Origin: Acheta domesticus
Lineage: Eukaryota; Arthropoda; Insecta; Orthoptera; Gryllidae
Length of the DNA: 64,000 nt
Assembly: GCA_031308135.1 (NCBI GenBank)
Contig: JAHLJT010003656.1
Coordinates: 48,676,335 to 48,740,334 of the forward strand
Direction: 5' to 3'
Part shown: positions 57,741 to 64,000 of the stretch, one piece after another
How the letters are laid out: each line of letters opens with the position of its first letter
Position numbering within the stretch: position 1 is the first letter of the stretch
Program-made: the position numbers and the translations under genes
The notes under the pieces: generated by a model
What the model was told of the DNA's origin: nothing
Databases searched by the model: none
What the model saw: only the letters and a program-made list of their open reading frames with translations

Positions 57741-58104
57741 AGGATGAAGAAGGGGAAAGATATAGGACAGGTGTGGGTGACGGGTTGGGTTGAGATGGTA
57801 TGGGGCTGGAAGGATCAGGTCGGAGCAAGAGCAGAAATGCCAGGAATACGAAAGGTTCAGGTTAAGGATGCTTATGAAAGGGACGATAGGAATGGAAACA
57901 AAGATGGGATGGGATGGAACGGAATGGGAAAGGACAGGACGTGACGGAAAGCGGTGAGACGGGAAGAGGTAGGACGGGTCGCGAAGAGGTAGGTACAGGG
58001 TGGAAAGGGGCGGCCTAGATGGGCCGAGCCGGTTGGGACGCAGCAGTTCGGGGCGAGACCTGGATGAGCGGTAAGGTACAGACAGGAGAACAGGAAACTG
58101 GGGA

Positions 58105-58740
58105 GCGGGGAGGGGAGGAAACGGGACGGTAAGATATGATCAGGAGAGTCGGGAATGGTGAGGCGGGGCGGGCGGAGCGGGACGATAAGGTATGAACAGG
58201 AGAGACGGTTGAGGTGGGATGGGGTGGAGAGGTAAGGTATGAACAGAAGAGACGGGACTGGCGGGGTAGGGCGCGGTAAGGTATGAACTGAAGAGCCGCG
58301 GCTGGTGGGGCAAAGTGGGTCGGGGTGGAGCGGGGCGGTAAGGAACAGAAGAGCCGGGGTTGGTGGAGTGAGGCGGAACGAGGCGGGGTGGGGCGGGGCG
58401 GGGCGGAGCGGAGCGGGACGGTAAGGTATGAACAGGAGAGTCACGGCTGGCAGGGCGAGGCGGGACGGAACGGTAAGGTATGAACAGAAGAGCCGGGGCT
58501 GGTAGGGTGAAGTGGGGTGGGGCGGGGCGGAGCGCGGGACGGTAAGGTATGAACAGAAGAGCCATGGCTAGTGACGTGAGGTGGGGCGGGGCGGAGCGGG
58601 ACGGTAAGGTATGAACAGGAGAGACGGGGCTGGCGGGGCGGGGTGGGACGGTAAGGTATGAACAGAAGGGCCGGGGCTGGTGGGTTGAATTGGGGCGGGG
58701 CGGAGCGCGACGGTAAGGTATGAACAGGAGAGACGGGGCA
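58105..58740 (+). repeat. Tandem array of ~11 units each with GGTAAGGTATGAACAG
   Basis: The core motif begins near 58128, 58184, 58231, 58275, 58337, 58420, 58472, 58541, 58603, 58650 and 58712, spaced 44-83 bp apart by G-rich spacers (GGGGCGGGGCGGAGCGGGAC). Each full core contains GGTAAG followed by GTATG, resembling two overlapping donor splice sites on the plus strand. Minus-strand ORFs up to 284 codons (Pro-rich with LLFIPYRPAP-type repeats) are repeat-derived. Confidence 0.93.
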
Positions 58741-58941
58741 GGCAGAACAGGGCGTGGGGCGTGGGCGGGGGCGGGTACAGCGCGGGATCCATCCATCATG
58801 GCGGCGGCGAAAGAAGGCGCGTCGTGTTTCACCGGAGCGCCGCGAGGGGGCGGTGGCGGCGGCAGAGGGTGGGTGGGTGGGTGGGTGGATGATTTAAGAG
58901 CAACAGCGCGCGCCGCGTGTCGCAGCTCTTCGCGAGCGTGA
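58741..58941 (+). other. CpG-rich segment with a 47-codon ORF in good Kozak context
   Basis: CCATCATGGCGGCG at 58793-58806 is a typical strong start context. The frame reads MAAAKEGASCFTGAPRG, a Gly run, then GWVGGWVDDLRATARAA and CRSSSRA, stopping at 58941. It could be a small ORF or first exon, but there is no clear donor and the (GGGT)n tract inside is simple repeat. Sequence to 59285 beyond it shows nothing. Confidence 0.2.
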
Positions 58942-59284
58942 ACACGCCCCGCCACGCCCCCTCGTGCTCGTGTACGTCCAGAGCCCACGGACATGGGCGT
59001 CCCCGCGTTCGGCAGCTCCTATCAGTCACCAGGCAGGCAGACCGGAAGGGCGATCGGCCATTTATCAAATCATTACATATTTAGTACATGGGATTAATCA
59101 ATATTTGTCATTCTGTCGTGCGTTTACTGCCTGTGCGTGTGAGGAATAAGTAAAAACAATGCGTTGGTGGAGCGAAAGGTACTTTACAGAACGTTCAATG
59201 CAACATAGGGTCAATTTCTGATTTTTTAAACTCTCAAATCAATTGCAAAAGCATGAGGAATATAGAAAATGAATAACTGACACC

Positions 59285-59480
59285 AATATATGGATAACCG
59301 AGATGGCTAAGGAAGTAGCGCCGTGGCGATCTTGGATGGAAGAATCACGGGTTCGAGTCCCGCTTCAGGCATGGGTGTCTGTGTATGTCTGCATATTTGT
59401 GTCGTCCATTAACCCTTCGTTATCATCATTTGATATCACATACTCCCAGGACTAGCAATCCTGGGTAATAAAAATTGGAT
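59285..59480 (+). mobile_element. tRNA-derived SINE
   Basis: AACCGAGATGGCTAAGGAAG (box A-like) at ~59296 and ACGGGTTCGAGTCCCGCTTC (box B) at 59348 are ~40 bp apart, and are followed by a TGTGT-rich body. The box B arm is well formed but the acceptor stem does not pair, so this is a SINE head or tRNA pseudogene rather than a tRNA gene. The 3' limit is uncertain. Confidence 0.7.
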
Positions 59481-59942
59481 TGAGCGTAGAATGCTGATCC
59501 CTGCCGCCCCTAAAAGAGTCCCATTTACTTGCCACGGAATAAATAACTGAGCTTCGGTAAATGCAGGTGTATGTCCGCGTGGTCCTAGCTGGCAAATGGG
59601 CGACCCCCCAAAAAATTGAAACGTATGTGCGTTGCATATTTGTAGTACGAAACAGCACATTACACTTTTCAACATATGACTAACTTTTTTACAGCAAGTT
59701 GTTTGACAGATTGTTCCCTTAACTCTTATCCGGACAACCGGGGTCCATTGGACCCAGAAGCAAAATTTTATATATTTTTCGTGAAAACTATCCAAGATAT
59801 TAGGAAAGTTTTTTGTGACTATGTTTGCTACAGTATTTTTGTTCCCCAACCATTTTTTGAAAGGGTTACCGAATAATAAATTAAAAAATACTGTTTCAGC
59901 CGCACCTTGGGAAAGAAGTAGAAAACAAAGAGATACCATCTG
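59481..59942. other. Unassigned sequence, possibly transposon-derived
   Basis: A 167-codon minus-strand ORF (59436-59939) covers this; its content (WTPVVRIRVKGTICQTTCCK) is not recognised. It may belong to a mobile element. Confidence 0.3.
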
Positions 59943-60040
59943 TTCAAAATCCTGCCGCCGTCGGGACTTGAACCTAAGACCTCCCGGTCAGAGGGCCTGC
60001 AGTGTCATCAGTTGATGCCCTGACACACGTCTCCTGTTCT
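59943..60040 (-). repeat. SINE-like family A, head-only copy A9
   Basis: AATCCTGCCGCCGTCGGGAC, TTGAACCTAAGACCTCCCGG, TCAGAGGGCCTGCAG and CATCAGTTGATGCCCTGA align with the tRNA-like end of copy A3 (2340-2420). This is the best preserved box B region (AGGTTCAAGTCCCG on the minus strand). Confidence 0.8.
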
Positions 60041-60124
60041 TTTTCTTCACGATTTAGTTGTGGGCTCCTTCGGCCCGTGATAACAACTCTTTTCCACGCC
60101 ATTAGAAACTGTTGTTGTTGTTAA

Positions 60125-60478
60125 TGCCTTATTTTACGTGGCGAGACTCGGGCCATCAGGCCCGCTCTTCCGTCTGACCACGCAAATTTCGCTACGCTCC
60201 TTTCACCAAGCGGAGAAAGAAGGTATTATCTCGGGCGACGAAACAGGCGATTTGAATTTAGCTCAGAGGCGTCATTTAGGCTTGAGGATCTTTACATGCA
60301 AGTAAATCTACTAACATGGGCCAGCCGGCTTTACTTCCCCTCTGCGGAAGGCGCACGAAGGATTTTTTCGCCCTTAAAAATCCACGGCTTCGATCGGGTT
60401 TGAACCCGCGAACTTGGGTATGACAGTCCGGCACCGCTAACCGTCACACCATCGAATCCGCCAAACTGTGAATACACC
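60125..60478 (-). mobile_element. Near-complete tRNA-derived SINE, family F
   Basis: On the minus strand from 60475: TGTGACGGTTAGCGGTGCCG (box A region), CGCGGGTTCAAACCCGATCG (box B), AAGGGCGAAAAAATCC, AGTAAAGCCGGCTGG, GAGCGTAGCGAAATTTGCGT, GGTCAGACGGAAGAGCGGGC and the tail CTCGCCACGTAAAATAAGGC. A 5'-truncated sister copy lies in opposite orientation at 60997-61290. Confidence 0.9.
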
Positions 60479-60996
60479 CGACTAGAATCTCCTATATTAC
60501 ATTGATGCGATGTAATAGCCATCTAATGGAAGGATCATAATGATCTTATTTCACGAATCACGGAGTGATCGAAATTTTTTCTTCATTCCTTTCATAATTG
60601 ATCGAAACGAAAACTATCGGTATTAATAGAACAGATACAACTAGAAGAAGTTGATGAGTATGGACAAAGCACAGTTCTCAATCAACATTGTAGCATATGC
60701 GTAAAGTTCGCATAGTATTTTTGTCTACACAGTTAGCTGCTGACTGTTAGCGTATTTTCTGTGTTTTGCAGATCTTTTAAATTTTATGAAAAAGTTAATA
60801 GAAACTGGTAATCATATATTTTATGTGGATTATATGATGTTTCCGATTCCATTACCATCATAACTCAATCAATTGTTGCAAATCAGGTAGTGTATTTTCA
60901 GGATTATATTGCAGATTACAACTTTGAGGGAAGCGACGCGATTTTTTTAGCACTACCGTACATAGGCTGGAATTACTTTCTAGATTTTGTGCAAAA
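60479..60996 (+). repeat. Segment containing family B, copy 3 (60800-60985)
   Basis: 60800-60985 (TATGTGGATTATATGATGTT, TCCGATTCCATTACCATCAT, TTTTCAGGATTATATTGCAG, ATTACAACTTTGAGGGAAGC, CACTACCGTACATAGGCTGG) aligns with 24660-24820 and with the complement of 47755-47925. 60479-60800 shows nothing else. Confidence 0.8.
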
Positions 60997-61290
60997 CCGG
61001 GTTCAAACCCGATCGAAGCCGTGGGTTTTTAAGGGCGAAAAAAATCCTTCGAACGCCTTCCTTCGGAGGGGAAGTAAAGCCGGTTGTCCCTTGTTAGTAG
61101 ATTTACTTGCATGAAAGAGATCCTGAAGCCTAGATGAAGCCTCTGAAATAATCGCCTGTTTCGTCGCCCAAGGAATACCTTCTTTCTCCGCTAGTCGGCG
61201 AAAAAGGAGCGTAGCAAAATTTGCGTGGTCAGACGGGAGCAGGCCGCATGACCAGAGTATCGCCACCTAAAATAAGGCAATTCAATCCAA
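60997..61290 (+). mobile_element. SINE family F, 5'-truncated copy
   Basis: Starts within box B (GGGTTCAAACCCGATCGAAG) and runs to the tail TCGCCACCTAAAATAAGGCA plus ATTCAATCCAATTCAATTC. The (AATTC)n tail and preceding conserved block are the likely recognition signal for the LINE that moved it. Confidence 0.9.
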
Positions 61291-61482
61291 TTCAATTCAA
61301 AACCCTGTCATAGTAATCAATTTATTGATTTGAGAAATTACGAGTTCGGGTCACGTGACAACCGTGCCATGTGCAAAGTCATGCGTCACGAGGAGCTCAT
61401 GTGCCAAACAAGGCGTGTTGACCAGGGGACGGCCCATACCATAGGCGCATTCTCTGATTCGCAGATCCACAAATTGATTACT

Positions 61483-62577
61483 GTGACAACCCGACACCTT
61501 AAATTCATCATCGAGTCCCCACTTGCACGATCGTCTGCTGATGCTTCTCCGTCTAATCGAGGCATCCTTCTTGCTTCGATAGTTGGAGAAAGGAGCGTAG
61601 CGAAATTTGCGTGGTTAGACAGAAGAGCAAGCCTCATGACCTGAGTCTCGCCACGTAAAATAATGCAATTCAATTCAATTCAAAACCCGATACCTTAAAT
61701 TCATCGTCGAGTCCCCACTTGCACGATCGTCTGCTGATGCTTCTCCATCGAATCGAGGCATCCTTCTTGCTTCGATAGTTGGAGAAAGGAGCGTAGCGAA
61801 ATTTGCGTGGTTAGACGGAAGAGCAAGCCTCATGACCTGAGTCTCGCCACGTAAAATAATGCAATTCAATTCAATTCAAAACCCGACACCTTAAATTCAT
61901 CGTCGAGTCCCCACTTGCACGATCGTCTGCTGATGCTTCTCCATCGAATCGAGGCATCCTTCTTGCTTCGATAGTTGGAGAAAGGAGCGTAGCGAAATTT
62001 GCGTGGTTAGACGGAAGAGCAAGCCTCATGACCTGAGTCTCGCCACGTAAAATAATGCAAATCAATTCAATTCAATTCAAAACCCGACACCTTAAATTCA
62101 TCGTCGAGTCCCCACTTGCACGATCGTCTGCTGATGCTTCTCCGTCGAATCGAGACATCCTTCTTGCTTCGATAGTTGGAGAAAGGAGCGTAGCGAAATT
62201 TGCGTGGTTAGACGGAAGAGCAAGCCTCATGACCTGAGTCTCGCCACGTAAAATAATGCAAATCAATTCAATTCAATTCAAAATCCGATACCTTAAATTC
62301 ATCGTCGAGTCCCCACTTGCTCGTTCCTCTGCCACCGCTCCTCCGTCAAGTCGAATCGAGACATCCTTCTTTCTCCGCTAGTTGGTGAAAGGAACGTAGC
62401 GAAATTTGCGTGGTCAGATGGAAGAGCCGGCGTCATGGCTTGACTCTCGCCACGTAAAATAATGCAATTCAATTCAATTCAATTCAAAACCCGACACCTT
62501 AAATTCAGCGTCGAGTCCCCACTTGCTCGTTTCTCTGCCACCGCTCCTCCGTCGAGTCGACTCGAATCGAGACATCG
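61483..62577 (+). repeat. ~200-bp tandem array built from the SINE family F tail
   Basis: Five complete units and a partial sixth; the block ACCTTAAATTCATCGTCGAG recurs near 61493, 61687, 61888, 62089, 62290 and 62496 (periods 194-206). Each unit carries GGAGCGTAGCGAAATTTGCG, the tail TCTCGCCACGTAAAATAATG and an (AATTC)n junction whose length varies. Identical ORFs of 60-64 codons on the minus strand simply repeat with the unit. The last two units have a different middle (CTCGTTCCTCTGCCACCGCT). Confidence 0.95.
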
Positions 62578-62870
62578 CGGCGCCGCGGCGTTGACCTTTC
62601 CGCGCGGCGACCGGCGAGTGGCATCGGAGCGGCTAGGCGGGGCCCGGGGGCCATTACAGGGAACATGGCCCCAATTACGCGCACAATGCGCCCGCGCCGC
62701 AAATATTGACGCAGGCAGGCGCCGCGCGCCGCGCCACCGTCGCATCCCCTGCGCCACGCACCGCCCGCCCGCACCTGCGCTCCGCCCACGTCCTCAAGCC
62801 GCCTCGTCCTCCTGCGCATCCACCACCAACTCCGTCCACCTCCGCTCCTCCCTTTGACCTTCTCCGTCAC
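62578..62870. other. GC-rich patch
   Basis: CpG-dense sequence (GGCGCCGCGGCGTTGACC; GCCCGCGCCGCAAATATTGA) directly after the satellite-like array. Overlapping ORFs up to 131 codons have no recognisable content. Confidence 0.4.
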
Positions 62871-62912
62871 TGGATTCCAGATATTTATGTGCAGTTGGTA
62901 ACAGTCTTTATT

Positions 62913-63055
62913 CTTAAGTTAATGAAATTTTCAGACAGTCGTAATGTTTATTCAAAGATACACATATATGTTGATTCACTTGGATTATATGTGTATGTTT
63001 GAATAAACATTACGACTGTCTGAAAGCCATATGGAACTTTTATTAACTTAAGAAT
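62913..63055. repeat. Inverted repeat (foldback)
   Basis: The left arm (TTCTTAAGTTAATGAAA, then TTTCAGACAGTCGTAATGTT, then TATTCAAA) is repeated in inverse at 63001-63055, with a ~10-bp extra segment (CCATATGGAA) in the right arm. The loop is short and AT-rich. Confidence 0.85.
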
Positions 63056-63084
63056 TGTACATGAGACAGTCTATTGTTCAACTT

Positions 63085-63690
63085 GCTAACAGTCTTGTTT
63101 GTACAGTCCATAATTTGCTCGAAAAATATTATTTTAAAATTAATACTAATGAAAAATGTACGTAGGAATCGCAGGTTTCCAATAAACAGAAAAGATTTAA
63201 CACGAATTGACGCAACTAACGTGAATTACTCAAGCAAAGATACACCCACTTCAACACATTAATACATCGAACTATCACGTTGTTTTTGCAACTGTACTTT
63301 TGCCTTTTCAACCACATGGCACTGTCGTAGCCAAACACCGCGCTAGTCAAATATTCGATCCCACATATATTACAAGATAATTTAATAATTCCAGTTAAAT
63401 AAAATGTAACCTTGTACATCTAGAAGAAATGGCTTTTAAATTGAAATTCATCAGTACATTTAGTCACTCGGGAACTAGCCGCTAGGAAGATTTTCCAGCA
63501 ACAAAAAGTGTTGGTGAACTTCAAATTGAAGGCCGTTAGGTGTACAAAGTTACATTTTATTTAACTGAAATTATTCAATTATCTTGTAATATATTTTTCA
63601 TTTGTATTAATTTTCCACTTAAAATTAACGATTTTCGAGCAAATAATGGACTGAACAAACAAGACTGTTATTAACTGTAGGTACATATTT
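63085..63690. mobile_element. Large imperfect palindrome, probable foldback element
   Basis: 63085-63160 (AACAGTCTTGTTTGTACAGT, CCATAATTTGCTCGAAAA) is inverted at 63600-63690. 63363-63419 (ATTACAAGATAATTTAATAA, TTCCAGTTAAATAAAATGTA) is inverted at 63541-63597, and the pairing continues inward (GGCTTTTAAATTGAAATTCA with GGCCTTCAATTTGAAGTTCA). A ~200-bp segment (63161-63362) lacks a partner and looks like an insertion in the left arm. Confidence 0.85.
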
Positions 63691-64000
63691 TTTGTCTTTC
63701 AACTTACCGTTCTCAAATTTGTAATCTTGGCAAATCGTCGCCGTCCTAACACAATATAAAATTTTTTTGTCACATATTTTTACGTATTTAGTACTAGTTT
63801 CTCGCACCCTAGCCCCCCCACGATGCCTCTGCTGCCGTCACCATACCGCCACCACCAACGCCTCTTCTACTCTCTACACTATTGCTGATGCCGTTCCCGT
63901 CCTCAACCCCTTCATGGAGCACCTCACTACCCCCTCCCCCGCCCCCTCCCTGCAACTCGCCGACCCCGCCCACCTGGGCAGCTGTTAGGGCGACAACAGA
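63691..64000. other. AT-rich then C-rich end of window
   Basis: 63810-63960 is pyrimidine-rich (CCCCCTCCCCCGCCCCCTCC). No gene recognised; a 73-codon frame has no domain. Confidence 0.4.

Noticed and set aside
58140..58994. 284-codon minus-strand ORF with LLFIPYRPAP repeats
   Set aside because: Reflects the tandem donor-motif array; repeats change length and frame and have no protein family.
59291..59375. Functional tRNA gene
   Set aside because: Boxes A and B are recognisable but the acceptor and anticodon arms do not fold properly; better explained as a SINE head.

Overview
This window looks like insect nuclear DNA from a large, repeat-rich genome. It is mostly AT-rich intronic sequence broken by short, very GC-rich tandem arrays, microsatellites, tRNA-derived SINE-like repeats and small non-autonomous DNA transposons (MITEs). 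No bacterial, viral or organellar gene organisation is visible. I cannot name the species. A hemimetabolous insect is plausible from the intron size and repeat load, but that is an inference.

The only gene I can recognise is a member of the Dpr (defective proboscis extension response) immunoglobulin-superfamily cell-surface receptors, on the minus strand. Two consecutive internal exons together encode the first Ig domain. The upstream exon (18928-19121) carries the B-strand cysteine. The downstream exon (2671-2881) carries the core tryptophan, the tyrosine-corner motif and the F-strand cysteine. Both have consensus splice sites and compatible phases across a 16,046-bp intron (2882-18927). The signal-peptide exon should lie at higher coordinates and the Ig2 and C-terminal exons below position 1; I did not identify them. 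Most of the window is therefore probably intron of this one gene. A few weak plus-strand exon candidates are listed with low confidence.

Layout. 1-2.5 kb: three copies of a SINE-like repeat (family A) and a GA microsatellite. 2.67-3.2 kb: Dpr exon whose 5' end and splice acceptor occur as a 127-bp unit in three tandem copies. 3.2-18.9 kb: intron with a 10-bp GC-rich minisatellite of 54 perfect copies, a foldback element, a GC island with a donor site, several MITEs and a 65-bp-arm hairpin. 18.9-19.9 kb: Dpr exon directly abutted by a 24-bp minisatellite that stays open in the exon's reading frame. 20-35 kb: GC-rich arrays, SINEs, MITEs and a 15-bp minisatellite. 35-50 kb: mostly featureless AT-rich sequence with a decayed LINE reverse-transcriptase fragment and a hAT-type MITE with a perfect 8-bp target duplication. 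50-59 kb: long G-rich and GA-rich arrays, including about 11 tandem donor-like motifs. 59-62.6 kb: tRNA-derived SINEs and a 5-6 copy ~200-bp tandem array made from a SINE tail. 62.6-64 kb: GC-rich patch and two foldback structures.

Most long open frames here are products of tandem repeats, not genes. The most interesting points are the duplicated exon/acceptor, the in-frame minisatellite at the other exon, and several apparently uncatalogued repeat families whose copies can be aligned within the window.
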